From Lanius collurio (lineage: Eukaryota; Chordata; Aves; Passeriformes; Laniidae), in the NCBI GenBank assembly GCA_020086605.1, contig JACBWW010000039.1, forward strand, positions 4,907,798 to 4,971,797: a DNA stretch of 64,000 nucleotides. Reading direction: 5' to 3'. Shown here piece by piece: positions 38,298 through 50,600 of this stretch. Position 1 is the first letter of the stretch. The number at the start of each line of letters is the position of its first letter. The notes beneath the pieces are model-generated. The model saw nothing but the letters and a program-made list of their open reading frames with translations, was not told the origin of the DNA and did no database searches. The translations under genes and the position numbers were made by a program.

Positions 38298-41200
38298 ATT
38301 TCACACCCCTTTGGTGGCAAGAAGGGGCTCCCTCTCCTCCCTCAGCAGTCTTATTCCCTGGCAGCCACGATCCAATGATTCTGCTTTTTAATCTGCCTGG
38401 GAGAAGAGGGATAATTAGTAACGAAGCACACGTGCTAAGAACATGCAATTACAACCATTGGGTTATAATTTATGTCTTATCCTTCTGTGCAAAGTAATTA
38501 ATATAGTAAAAGATTATTTATACCTAAGTGAGTAGAAGGTAAAGTTAGCTCTGCTCAGCGATGGGACCCAGCAGAACAACCGTGCCCAAAAGTGGCTGGA
38601 GGCTGAAAACCCAGGGAGAAGAGAGGAATTCCTGAAGGAAGGAAACACCTGAAGGGTGTTTGGGAAAGCCTCCTCCTCTGGATACTTTATGGTGGAAGAA
38701 AAGAGAGACCTGGCTGGTCCTGCTCTGCCTTTCCTCTGCTCCCATTGCAGCACCTCTTTGGGGCAGGGGCTGCCCTGTGGGGTGGGTCTGACCCTGCTGA
38801 GGTTTTGGGGTTTGTTCTAGGGTTGAGATTTATTAAAGAAGAGTTTAGACACTTTGTTCCCCATCGGGTTTTCCTTGTTTTCTGGCCACAAGCCTGGAGC
38901 AAGCAAGGTGAGGGCTGGCCCATCCACAGGCTTCCAGCTGCCACCAACAAGGAGGGGGAGGGCAGAGAGTGGGGCAGCAGGGACAGGGGACCTCAGCCAG
39001 CCACCAGTGCCACTGGGAAAGGGAACTGGCACCAGGAACCAGCTCTAAATACAGTCATGCCCATGCAAAAGTCTGAGCAAATTAGCAGGGACTCATTTTT
39101 TTCTGAGGATGCACAAGCAGTCAGGACCCTGCAGTTTAATGAGCTTTTTCCCCTCAGCTCTGGCCTGCAGCTGGTCCCCACCAGCATCAGCTCAACATGT
39201 ACATTTTTGTTAAAAATCACTGCAAGGTCCTGCCAGGTCACAGAAATAGGGAATTATTAACCCTCAGCATTCCAGGGAAAGTTGCAACATGCCCAAGGAG
39301 TGCTGGCAGGAGGTTTGCTTGCCCTGTCCCTGCTGTTTCTGGAGCTGTAAGCCCCAGGGACTGAAGATGAAGGCAGCAGGGATGAATTAAGCCCCTCCCC
39401 TGGCAGGACCCCCTTGGTCCAGGCTCAGAGGCAGATTTTGAGTGCCTTGGCTCTGTTTCCATGGGAATTTTCTTGGGAGCATCCCCCTGGGAGCAGAATG
39501 GGCTGCAGGGCCGGGCATGGGGCAAGGGTAGAGCTGCTGGTGGGCTTGGGCATGAAAAATGTGGGGAAAGAGCAGGGACCTACACTTCCACTTCAATTTT
39601 TGACTTCAATTCAACTTCCCACCTGCTGCTCTTCTCCTGTGCTGGTGGGATTTACAGCCCTGTGTCCATCCCCAGCTCCCTCCTGGCTGGTCTCTCCTCT
39701 ATGTCCCACCTGGACAGGGAGGAGCTGTTTTAGCCACTGAGTCCCAAAGCAAAGGACCAGACACTGCTGCCAGCCCATGGCATGGACAAGTCTGCCAAGC
39801 AGGAGCATGAAGACATTGGCTTGGGCACCAAAACAGCTGAGGGGGTTCACCACTGTCATAATCCATGTCTGTCCCAGGCAAAACCTGGGCACAAGGTAAA
39901 GGTAGGCCAGGAAACAAACCTCAGCAGCAGAAGCCACGTTTTAAAGCCACCAGAGCACCCAGCAGTGATGTGAGGACACAGCTTGAGCCTCCACCAGAAA
40001 TGCACTCAGGTAAACACCCTCAGTCCAAGGGGTGGTGGAGTTCAGCCCAGTTTGGGACTGGGTGGGGGTTTGGGAGTGGCTCAGGTGTGCCTGTGCCTGC
40101 CCTCCAGCAGCTCCAGCTGCTTTCTGCATACAGGAGAGTGGTGATGCTGCAGAGCATCAACCCTTTGAGGGAGCATCCAGTGCCCCAAGAGCAGACCTGG
40201 GCTGGGTTCTGCTGCTTTACAGCTGAGCTCAGCTCAGGGCAAGGTGCAACCTGTGGTGTGAAACCTCGTTTTCATTCACAGCCCTCCCAGGGTGCTCATT
40301 AGTCTGCATTCTCCTGGAATAGACCCGTGGTGCAGCCTGTGGGCTGTGAGCTCTCAGGGGTGAGGAGGGAGTGAATGTCTCAATGGTGCTCCTGCTGAGC
40401 AGCATCTTCCTGTCCATCACCCCCAGCTGGGCTTTTCCCATGTGGAGCTGCTCTTCCCACTGCCCAGAACCACCCTGCAGGACACACTCCTCACCTGGGT
40501 GCAGAATCCAGAGCCAGCAGGTGTGGATTGGTGGCTGGGCCCAGCTTGGGGAGAGCACCCACCCCAGATGGGGTTTGGTGCCCAGCCACAGCCTCTGCTC
40601 CTGCATCCTCAGCTCTGACCAGCACATCCCTGTGCCCAAACATCCAGAACACCACTGGGAAGGGAAAGATTTTGGAACACAGCCACAGCTGGGAGAGCTG
40701 GTGGCACGGTGCCTTTGCAGTGCTGCTCTTTGTCCTCCTGCCAGCGGCAGCAAGAGCCTCCAAGAGGATTCTCCAAGGCCACCAGCGGCTGCAGATGCGA
40801 GGGCAAAAGCCAAGCAGCACTCTGAGCTGACAGCTTTGCATCTGGCTTCTGCTCTGAAGGAAGTAATTAACAGAAATAATCACCTAGGAGCAGCAGCACG
40901 CCTGGGAGGGGGGCAGGGTTCGTCATGGCCAGCTGATGCTGGACAGGGGGATGGTACCGCCTTCTCTGGGGGCAGCAACAGCAAAAGCAGCAAAAAAAAC
41001 ACTGGAAAAGGAGAGAAAAGGAGGTGCCAGGCAGAGCCCTGGGAGTTTCCCTCCACACTAGGCACCAGGCAGACTTTACAGAAGAGATTAAATAATTCAG
41101 TGATGGCCTGGCAGGGAAGCAGCATCGTCATGTTCTGAATTCTTCCCCTTGCAGAGCAGGGATCAGCTGCCCCAGCTCCTGGTGCAATGACCAGGGCACT

Positions 41201-44200
41201 GGGAGAGAGATAAGGGAGAGGAAAAGTTCCCCTGTGGGATTGCTGGCTGTGCCCACCACTGTGACCCCTGAAAGAGAGCAGGGCCAGGCCTGGCACTCGT
41301 TACCTCCTGTCCCATGTGCTCTGCAGCACGGGGGCATCTCCCACAGCACCCTATGTGGTCACAAAGCTCCTCCTCACCTGGCTGACACCTGCAACACCCA
41401 CAGGGGAGCAGAAAAATCCCAATAAAATTCAATGAAAGCACTGAAAGCATTCCTGGGAGCTTGAAGGCACCCCTGCTCCTTGCTGCCAGTCACACTGGGA
41501 GCAGGGTGTGCTCCCCAGATGCCACCCCATGGGGGGACAACACCAGGTACCAGCAGCAGGACCCAAGATCCCGTGTGGGGACATGGAGCCTTGAGAGGCC
41601 CAGTGGGGAGTGGCAGCTGCTCTGCTTCCTCAGCCTTGCAAGAAGACCTGCAGATGGATGTTTAAAGCATTTAAGTTTTAATTTTTTATGATGTCTGACT
41701 GTTTATTTTTTAATTAAAGCTGCGCCGGTGCAGGAAGGGCTGGAGCTGTGGTTCCTGTGGCTGCACTGCCCTGGCAGGTGCTCGTGGTTGTGTTTCACCC
41801 ACAGGTTGGGAAAAGAAACAGCATGGGGACACAGCCTTTTCCTATTTACTTCAATAAAAACACTCAGAGTGCCATCTGTACTGAGTCAGGCTCCTAAGAA
41901 AGAAGAAGTGAAGAAACTCCTCCAGGCTCCATCATCTCCAAGATACCAGATCCAGCAAGTCATTAAATCCCATCTTTTACACTTACAAATGACATTACAC
42001 ATGGTGCACGCCTGGAATGGCCTTTCTTGTGCTTCTGGGGGGGAGTTGGATAAAAAATCAGCCCAGGATGCAGGAGCTGCTGGCCCATTTCTGGGAAAGA
42101 GAAACTGAAAAGTTCCTGTTTTGGGTGCACCAGCACACAGAAGTGGGGTCTGCTGGAGTGGTCACCCCTTGCTTTGCCTTTCACACCAGCCCTGCTCTCA
42201 GCCAGTCGCTAAAACCAGGCATGAAAGAGACTTAATTACATTAGCAAATGGCTCCCAGGAAATAATTAACTCTTTTATGGAAGTGACCTCATTAGGCACC
42301 ATTAAATCGGGCAGAAAGGGAGCCATCTGGTGCCTCTGACATCACTGCTCCAGCAAGGGATGGGATGCAGCCACGTCCGCCCTTCACAGGGTTCACTCGG
42401 GGTTTATTTTCCTGTCCCTACAGCCTGATCCCAACACACGTGTCCACATCTGGGCTGAAAGACACCTGAGTGACCAGCACAGGCACAGGACAGCCCATGC
42501 CAGGGAAGTTCAGGACCAGTTCCTGGTCCTGCACAGATCTGCAGCACAGTGGCTTTGACAGAGGGAAGGTGGAACAACACAGATGAAATCCTGAAGGAGT
42601 CAGAGCTGCCTAGGCTGGGAACACATCTAATCAATAACCAGGCAGCCCAGCATAACTGGAGATAATTAATTACCTCTCCCTGCATTATTTATTATTGCAG
42701 GGATTTATCATTTTCTATAATGATTCATTATTTTCTGTTTGCTCCCTTCTGCAGCTCCTAATCCCTGGTGCAATGGCCCTGGCCCTGGGCAAATGGCTCA
42801 CCTGGGAAAAGCAGCCCTGCAAAGCTGCTGGGAAAGCTTTGGTGTCCAGCATGCCAGCAGGTCATCCTGTTCCTGAGGCAGGGGGTATGAGCAGCCCCCT
42901 TTTTGGAGGGGGAAGTAACTGATGGCTGTGTCCAGCCTCTCTGGGTGATGAATGCCTCTCATGGGGGTGAAAAGAAGGGCTGCACCTGGCAGGCAGAAAA
43001 AGCCCTGGCACCTTCTTCAGAAAACCTGAACCTGTATTTGTGGAAGAGTTGTTGAAACCGAAGGAGGAGGGTGTGCAGTGGGACAGAATGGGGCTGTGGG
43101 GTGGGCCAAGCCTGCTCCTTAGCTGGAGGTCGGAGGCAGCAGACAGAGCAAATCGAGGGCCTTGATGCCCCTGCCTGGCTGCCAGCTCTGCCAGCAGCCC
43201 AGGAGATGGAAATTACGGAGCAGCAGTGCCTAAGTGTGAGCATGAAGAAACACAGCTGGGAAGTGACTCTTGTTTATCCCCATCTCCCATCACTGAGGCT
43301 GCAGTTGGCTGTGATTATGTTTTACCAGAGAAAACAGCAATATCTGCCCTGTTACCTGCCCAGCAGCTGCAGTGAGGAGCCCTGGGGGCTGGGAGCACTC
43401 TCTTTAACACAGTAAATGCCATTTACTGCACCCATCGCCGGGCACAGACGATATTTTCAGTTTCCTGGCTCGAAGCTGCTCCAGTCTCAGCTTCTACAGC
43501 AGGACCCAGCTGGTCCCTGTCCCTCACGGCCCCACAGGGAGCACCCAGAGAGGGGCTTGGCCAAATCTGGGGTGTCCTGGGCTCAGCCCACTTTGGCACC
43601 TACAACCTGCAAAGTCTTCCTTGCCGGGCCAGCACTCTGCACTTGGAAAGACACTTTCAAGTTTGGACACAATGGGAAAAGCCTTTTGCAGGCAGCTGGG
43701 AATAAGGCGGGTGATGTGATTGTTTTTCTCCAGGTACATTGGTCCCCTGGCTGACACAGGAGCTGACAATGCCAGGGCTGGTGGCTCGTCCTGCTCGTCG
43801 CTCCCCAAGCCCCGTGTCGGGAGCGGGGGGATCGGGAGAAGGGATGCAGCAGCGGGGAGCGAACCAGCGGGGAGCAGGAGATACGGGATGCTTGACGAAT
43901 AACACCGGGCTCAGAGCAGGAATTCTCCAGGATGCAGCAGCCACGGTGGCTGGTAGCCAAGCGGGTGGCTCTGCTGGCCCCGTTTCCCAGCGAGCTCCGG
44001 GAAGAGGCTCGGCAGCGCTGCGAGCGATTGCCATCTAGAGGAGTTTGGGGAAGCGCTGCCCTGCGCCCTACAAAGGCAGCCCGAGCCGGCAGCAGCAGCA
44101 CAGGGGACGTGGGGGCTCCTCCAGGACTGCAGGTGGCCGTGGTGTCCCAGCACGGGACGGCTCTGTCGGGTCAGAGCAGCAAAGGAAAGCTGATTGTGGC

Positions 44201-44221
44201 CGCGTTTGGCAGCCCCTGGGA
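38298..44221. other. Intergenic, GC-richer, no gene recognised
   Basis: Many overlapping open frames reflect a high GC content and few stop codons; none resembles a protein family. The AT-rich islands at 38400-38530, 42220-42340 and 42640-42740 contain clustered ATTA/TAAT motifs. Confidence 0.6.
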
Positions 44222-44240
44222 GAGAATCGTGGAATGTTAA
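43780..44240. promoter_or_regulatory. CpG-dense patch, possible small CpG island
   Basis: CpG pairs are frequent here (for example about seven in the first 60 bases after 43788), in contrast with the CpG-poor surroundings. Such islands mark promoters or regulatory elements in vertebrates. No exon or recognisable protein is associated with it, and its right end merges into a CR1 copy. The function is inferred only. Confidence 0.4.
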
Positions 44241-44505
44241 AGGTTGGAAGGGGACCTTAAAGATCATCCAGTCCCAAACCCCCCTGTCCTGGGCAGGGAC
44301 AGCTTCCACCATCCCAGGCTGCTCCAACTCCCGTCCAGCCTGGCCTTGGACACTTGCAGGGATCCAGGGGCAGCCACAGCTTCTCTGGGCACCCTGTGCC
44401 AGGGCCTCCCACCCTCACAGGGGAAGAATTTCTTCCTAATATCTAACCTACATTTCTCCTCCTTTGATTTGTACCCAGTTCCTCCCTGTCCCGTCACTAC
44501 AGGAC
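44222..44505 (-). mobile_element. CR1 LINE 3'-end fragment beside a CpG-dense patch
   Basis: Starts GAGAATCGTGGAATGTTAAA and runs through the standard CR1 blocks to GAATTTCTTCCTAATATCTA and GTACCCAGTTCCTCCCTGTC. At about 285 bases it is one of the longer copies, and it abuts the CpG-rich sequence ending near 44.24 kb. Confidence 0.9.
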
Positions 44506-44859
44506 GATGGGCCCAAGACGCTGCGTGGGGAAGAGACAAGCTGGCATGAGCCAGGTGAGGTGGGCACGGGCCGTGGCACCCCCAGGGATGTTCTGTGCCT
44601 GTTCCCACGGGCAGCCACTGAATTTTGACTTCTCTGCCCAGGGATGGGTGTGGGCTGTGCTCGGTGAGAGGGTGAAGTGCAAAGATGCTCCAAAAAGGAT
44701 TCGCTCACAAAGATGCCGCCCCCAGGCCCACATCGTTTCAATATTGCATTCCTTGTAAAGGGTTGGGAGTTTTGTGACAAAACTGCAAAATAACTGTTTG
44801 TTTTGCCTCTGTCCTCTCGCAGTCTGAGCTGCCTCCCTTCTCAGGTTCTGATGTTCTCA

Positions 44860-45260
44860 GCAAGAGACGGGTGCGGGGTGGGTTTGATTTGATTTTTTTC
44901 AAAGTTAATTACATTTGAGGCTTCCTTGCCTCTTGCTGTCCCCACAGAGCCCCCGCCCGCTCTCCCGCTGCCTTTCCCGCCTCCTTCAGAGCAGATTCTG
45001 CAGCTCCGTGTGACCCAGCGAGGCACCGATCGCTTTCAGAAGCACAAACACATTTACTGAGGGTCTCGGCGAGTCCTTGGAACCGCAGGTGCCTTGTGGC
45101 AGCCCCGGGGCTGCATTTCTCTGTGGATCCCTTTATCTGCGGTGCTGAGGGCACCGTCCGTCCCCGGCGCCAGGACCCCTCCGGCAGCAGCGGACACTGA
45201 CAGTGCTGTTTGGGTAAGAAATGGGACGTGCCTCTCATTCAGCCGCTCTGTGAAGCGTGA
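44860..45260. promoter_or_regulatory. Second CpG-rich patch, about 0.6 kb from the first
   Basis: Many CpGs, for example in CCCCGCCCGCTCTCCCGCTG, GAGGGTCTCGGCGAGTCC and CCGTCCGTCCCCGGCGCC. It has no coding similarity. With 43780-44240 it forms a pair of patches split by a CR1 insertion and short AT-richer sequence. Confidence 0.35.
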
Positions 45261-46317
45261 AATGCTCATTTTTTAAAAGCACGGGTGTCTGGGAGAGTCA
45301 GCAATCAGTTCCTTTATGTTCCGTGCTGTAGGTACAGAGATGCTGTGCTGAGCTGTGGGTGGAAATGCCCCCCAAAGCCCAAATGTTGCTGTTAAACTTT
45401 TGGATTTTGCTTGAACTTCTTTGGAAAAAAATACTGCTTTCCAAAATCCCACTCTTCTCTTCCTTCATGTTAAAAGAAAGGAGGTGAGAAAGGTGCATTT
45501 GGCACAGGCTCCAGCGATGCCACAGCACCGTGGGAGGGGTCTGGGGGTGCCCTGTCCCGGCTCAGTCGGGTCTCCCTGAAGGGCTGGCACTGGAAAATGT
45601 GCTTTTCTCTCGCTGGTCCAGTGCCTGAAGGCTGGGTGGTGCCCACTGACACACCTGCCCTGCCAAGGAGGGCCCTGACAGCACTTTGTGTGGCTGCAGT
45701 GAGGGGTACAGGGAGCACCACTGTGTTGGTGCTGCTTTGTGACCCCAGCACCCCAAGGCCCTGGGTGATAATTATAACAAATAAATACACGTGGTAGCAT
45801 TGAAACCTTTTCCTACACATGTGGTGCATGGTTGATTCAAGCCTGATTTGCTCAGCCACCCCAAAAAGTGCTTTATTTCCCCATCCAGCCATTGTGTGTC
45901 TTTTTTCTAAGACTCAGCAGCAGCATTTGAGGGTTAAACCACCAAACCACCACATGTGAGCAGAGCTGGTGTGGCTGCTTCTCCTCACTCCTCCTGGCGC
46001 TTGAAAGGAAACAGAAATCTAGGTTTCATTATCCCAATAGGCTGTGGGAAAGGTTAAATTTGGATTTTGTGATGTGAGGTGTCACTCAGCAGCCTTGGTT
46101 CGGGCTGTAAGAGGGAGAGCAGGCACACACTGCCCACTGTGTCTGGACAGGCAAAAGTCTCACTCTCCAGGTCAAACTGAGTTTGATTTGTAGCACATGG
46201 CTGTGCCAGCTGGGCATCTCCAACTCCTGTTGTTCATTTACTCTGCTTTAACCTCCATTTTTCTGCTCATGAGTTGTTCACAGTAACCACTAATGCAATA
46301 ACTTTAATTTATATTGA

Positions 46318-46530
46318 TTTTAGGATGAAATTCTTCCCTGTGAGGGTGGGCAGGCCCTGGCACAGGGTGCCCAGAGAAGCTGTGGCTGCCCCTGGATCCC
46401 TGGCAGTGTCCAAGGCCAGCCTGGACGGGACTTGGAGCAACCTGGGACAGTGGGAGGTGTCCCTGCCCATGGCAGGGGGGTTTGGAACAGGATCCCTTCT
46501 AACCCAGACCATTCTGTGATTTTATGATTC
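46318..46530 (+). mobile_element. CR1 LINE 3'-end fragment, plus orientation
   Basis: Sense orientation: GATGAAATTCTTCCCTGTGA, AGGCCCTGGCACAGGGTGCC, CTGGATCCCTGGCAGTGTCC, then the tail CCAGACCATTCTGTGATTTT-ATGATTC. Confidence 0.9.
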
Positions 46531-47248
46531 CAGGGCCAGTGGAGGTTTCTGGATCTCCTTCCAAGGGTTTAATCTGGCAATGAAAAAAGATTTCCCATCA
46601 GAAGTTGTTTAGAGAGTGCAGGATTATGGTTTGCCCAGACTCTGGGGTTTTAAGTGCTGAAGAGTTCCAGGAATGTCACTTCTTAGTGACAAGGACAGCA
46701 ATTTCTGCCCCACTACACATCCCATCTCTGAGCCAGGCAAGCCCCACACCGGGATGGCTGAGAGGGCACCAGAGGCTTAGAAAAAAGGGAAAACAGAAGG
46801 ATTGGGAATTGCTTAATTAGAAACAGTTTTCTCCTTTAATGTTCTGCAATTACTTTGAGGTCAGGAGAATTATTAGTAATATTAATCGCTGAATTTCCAG
46901 AGAACTAAAGTTAATAGTACCCTAATTGGGCAGCACCATCCAGCACTAATTGCTGAGCGCCAGCAGGCAGCTCATTAAGTCTCCCAGCCCTTCTCCCTTG
47001 GCAAATCTTATTTCTTCTAAGTCCACATCCCAGATAAGGTGGCTGCAGAGGGTTAAAGTGTTGGGAAAAGCACACCAGACCAACGAGACGGAGGCTCTCA
47101 AGGACTCTGCCCCTCTTTCCAGTTTTCCAGCCATGCCAGTGACATTTCAGGCCTCCTGCCTTTGGCCTGTGTCCCCAGGCAGGCAAGAAGTGTTTGCTGC
47201 TGGAGATGGGCTCAAGTGCAGATGTTTTGGCTCTGAACAGGCTGAGAT

Positions 47249-47530
47249 CTTGTTCCAACCCCCTGGGCCAGGCAGGGACACCTCCCACCATCCCAGGCTG
47301 CTCCCAGCCCCAATGTCCAGCCTGGCCTTGGGCACTGCCAGGGATCCAGGGGCAGCCACAGCTGTTCTGGGCACCCTGTGCCAGGGCCTGCCCACCCTGC
47401 CAGGGAACAATTCCTGCCCAAAATCCCATCTAAACCTGCTCTCTGTCACTTTGAAGCCATTTGCCCTTGTTCTATCACTTCATACCCTTGTCCAAAGTCC
47501 ATCTCCAGCTCTTTTGGTCTCTTTTAGGTG
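47249..47530 (-). mobile_element. CR1 LINE fragment lacking the extreme 3' tail
   Basis: Begins at TTGTTCCAACCCCCTGGGCC, without the usual ATTCTATGATT-type end, then contains blocks nearly identical to the copy at 25.5 kb (three mismatches that I count over about 150 bases). It extends to CTCCAGCTCTTTTGGTCTC. Confidence 0.88.
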
Positions 47531-47920
47531 CTGGAGGGCTGGTGGTTCCCACAGGAGGACAGGACAGGGATTTGTGCCCTGCCAAAGGGGCATGTGGAGA
47601 CAGAAATATTGTGGCTGTGAATGAACACGGCCCAGGCCTCATCCTGTCCCAGCCATGGTGCTCTGGGGTGACCAGCAAAGGAAAAGCAACCAAAATACCC
47701 TCAAAATACTGAAATAAAGAACTGAAATGCTGCAGACAGGAGGGGATTTTCTTACTTTTTAGTTCTGAAATGCAGCCACAGAAAACAGAAGGGTAGAGAC
47801 ACCATGAAGTTCCAAACCTGCCCAGTTATGTTTAAAAAAAATTACTAAGGAGGAAAAGAAAATTTAATCGGCTGCAATGAGGTTCTCAAAATTACCAGTT
47901 TTTATAAATTGCATGTATTT

Positions 47921-47945
47921 ATGTGTGTGTATATATATATATATA
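47921..47945. repeat. Compound (TG)n(TA)n microsatellite
   Basis: Four TG units run directly into about eight TA units, a compound alternating purine-pyrimidine repeat. Confidence 0.85.
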
Positions 47946-48467
47946 AAAGCCTTATATTTAAAAGATTAATGCTCCTTCTGGCAATCCATCAATGAATTTT
48001 TTCCTCTCCTGTTTACCTCCACAATACAAAGTGAAGATTATCCCATTCCCACGTCACTATATATAAATAGCACTGCAAAAGCACCTTTACAAGGCCAGTC
48101 TTTTGCTGCCATTTTTTATTCTTCTTTCTTACAGAATGCAATTTTATACAAAATACATAAAATGCTCCAATTTTGCCTCGGGGAGCAGGAAGGGGAGGCA
48201 CAGAGCTGTCACTGGGGAAGGTCCTGTGGTATTATGGAATTTTGCTTTTCTCCAGAGGTGTTTAACAGCAATAACAGGCGAGACTTTACAATAAATAGAA
48301 TAATGCAGCCCTTGGGACTGTGCTGCACTCACTGTGCACTGTTTTAGCTTCTAATTCCCTCCTCCCACCCATGGGGCTGGCATGGAATCAACCCCTACCT
48401 ACGTTGCACTTAGTGAGGATTTGGAGCAAAGGAGATTTTTCACCTAAAATCTGGAGCCAGCTGAGGT

Positions 48468-48487
48468 GGGGGGGAGGGGAGGGGGGG
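48468..48487 (+). repeat. G-rich tract, potential G-quadruplex
   Basis: Runs of 7, 4 and 7 G separated by single A residues. Each 7-G run can supply two triplets, so an intramolecular quadruplex is possible. No gene context is known. Confidence 0.6.
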
Positions 48488-50180
48488 AACCCAACCGACC
48501 AAACCTTAACCACCATCCTTTTCATTTTTATTCCCTTTTAAGCCCCACTTCTTGGCCAAGTAGCAGATGATGGGATTGAAGGAGGTGCCTTTCCCATGCA
48601 GGTGTTCAGCAGATGCAGCAGCAGAGCAGGGACAGCCTCTGGGAGAGGGTTGTGTCCAGGTGAGCTGGTCAGCAGGAGAGGTGAGGGAACCCCAAATCCT
48701 CCCTGTGTGGCTCCTGTTGCTGCCCACAGAGCAGGGGTTGGATCTTTGCTGCCCACAGGGGGTGTGAAATGCCCAGCTACTCCTCTCACACCCCCGTGCA
48801 GATGGGCCACACTTGTGTTATTAAATAAAGCAGCTTCTGGAGCTGTGGGGGTTTGGCTGGCCAGGTTTTTTTTTCTTTTTCTTTTTTGTCTTCTTGTTTC
48901 TGCTCTGGCACACCAGAGAGATTTATAGAAACAACATCAAAAGGCCTGAGAGTGGAGGGGATGGATGTGCTGAGCTGACCACTGGCCCCCGGATTTGTCA
49001 GGCTGGTATTTATTACAGCAGGGGAGGCGACAGCTATGTTAAGATCAAACTCAAAAGTCAACAGTGAAATTGCATCAAGGCTGGCCACTCTCAAGCAGCT
49101 TCCCAGTAATCCCTGCTCCTTCCCTCCAGACAGCACCATGAGAGGGGAGAGATAAATTAGGAGGCAGCAAAATGCACCAAGAATACAGGAACAAAAAGCA
49201 CATGGGTCTAGTGAAGGCTGTGATGTGGAAAATACTCACAGGGCTGAAGGCTGCTCGTGTGCTGATGGCCTCAGATGTCTGGAAAAGGGCCCAGGCATCA
49301 AAGGAGAGGTGGCTGTCACCGCAGCTCAAAGTGCTGCTAATCTGACTGTTAAAAGGTGTGAGCTGTGGGCAGCTGCAGGGCTGGCCAGAGGGGAAAATAA
49401 ATCGGGGATGCTTAAGGGAAGAGACTGGAATGACAATGACTTTATCCTGTAAAATCTCCAGTTAAGAGCTGAAAACTTAAAGACAGAGGCCAAGCAGTAC
49501 TGAGGACCAGGAAAAGTGAAGACTGTTTTTGTTTTGTATTCCATAAGCTTTTCATACTAAGCAAATCAGTGGGAAAAAGCTGAAAACACAGAATGCATTC
49601 TTTAAAAATACACAGATACACATTTACAAGACTTCTTAGTGTGTATTTACACTGATTATTTTGTTTTCTATCTAGAATTAAAGCTGCCATGAACCTTCAA
49701 AGACTTAAGGGCTGTTTCAACAGCTGAATTACAAAACAACCCGGTCACAAATTAAAAAATAAACTTGGATGGTTTAAATAAAGAGGGGGGAAAAATCCAT
49801 GTGATTCACTTCAGTATAGATTTATACAGGAAAGATCATTCTCTTGACACACTGTCCATGGCTGTGAAATGTTAAATTTAGTATTTTAATTTATGTTTGG
49901 GTATTTTGGATCCTAAAGAGAAGCAGCTGACTGGGCCCCTGTTAGACCACAGCCCTGTTGGGAGGGAAACTGCTTGAAGCCATTTGCCTCCCAAAAACTC
50001 TCTGAGATGATAGTGGTGGAAGCCAGACTCTAAAACCAACTTAGAAGGAGATCTTTTTGCAAAGAAATGTATTTTCTTCATAAATACAGTACAATTACAT
50101 TTTACAATGTCTTTTTACTTCCTAGACATAAAAACACTAACTTTTACAAAAGAGTTCCTATACAAATACATGAAAAGAGA

Positions 50181-50196
50181 CCCCCCCCCCCCCCCC
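50181..50196. repeat. Poly-C run (16 C) abutting the gap
   Basis: Uninterrupted C homopolymer at the gap edge. It is a G-quadruplex-prone sequence on the minus strand and a common cause of sequencing drop-out; its true length may be larger. Confidence 0.9.
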
Positions 50197-50281
50197 NNNN
50201 NNNNNNNNNNNNNNNNNNNNNNNNNNNNNNNNNNNNNNNNNNNNNNNNNNNNNNNNNNNNNNNNNNNNNNNNNNNNNNNNN
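50197..50281. other. Assembly gap (85 N)
   Basis: Unknown sequence immediately right of a 16-base C run and left of GC-rich, CpG-rich sequence. The setting suggests a GC-rich stretch that failed in sequencing. Confidence 0.99.
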
Positions 50282-50600
50282 AGAAATGGTACAAGTAGCC
50301 CCCTGTCCCCCCACCCCTGGCACGGAGCAAACCCCCGGGCAGCACAGAGAAGCCCGGGATAACCCGTGCCAGCCCGGGGCACAGCAAGCCCGGTTATCCC
50401 GGGGTGTCTCGGTGGGAAGAGCCCTTGGTCCGGCCGGGCATCACCACGGGGGTCACACGGCCCATGCTGGCCCCACCGGGGGCTCCTGGAGCAGGAGGTG
50501 TCCTTGGAAATGGGTCTGGCCTAAAACTCTGCAAGTCCCCCCACCTCAGGCAGCCCCAAAAACCGAAGCAAAGGCGATGCTCAGCTCTCAGCACAGACCA
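50282..50600. promoter_or_regulatory. CpG-rich segment right of the second gap
   Basis: GC-rich with many CpGs (CCCGGG, GGTCCGGCCGGGC, CACGGGGGTCACACGG). It lies about 3.8 kb beyond the AMOT stop codon. It could be a CpG island whose core is in the gap. Open frames exist on both strands but none resembles a known protein. Confidence 0.35.
50353..50403. repeat. GC-rich hairpin (12-bp arms, 27-base loop)
   Basis: CCCGGGATAACC at 50353-50364 is perfectly complementary to GGTTATCCCGGG at 50392-50403. The loop is itself GC-rich. It lies about 70 bases from the gap. Confidence 0.8.

Larger units (their letters stand above)
44506..50180. other. Intergenic, no gene recognised
   Basis: Holds a CpG-rich patch, two CR1 copies, a compound microsatellite and a G-rich tract, all listed separately. 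A TAAT-rich, repeat-free block at 46840-47060 may be regulatory. The 48.9-50.1 kb part is AT-rich and could include a more distal AMOT 3'UTR end, which I cannot show. Confidence 0.55.

Noticed and set aside
37792..38391. Long open frames crossing the first gap on both strands
   Set aside because: Their central part is N, and both ends are the same inverted-repeat sequence read from the two sides.
40371..41138. 255-residue plus-strand open frame
   Set aside because: It lies in GC-rich sequence with several other frames open at the same place, and no motif or homology is visible.
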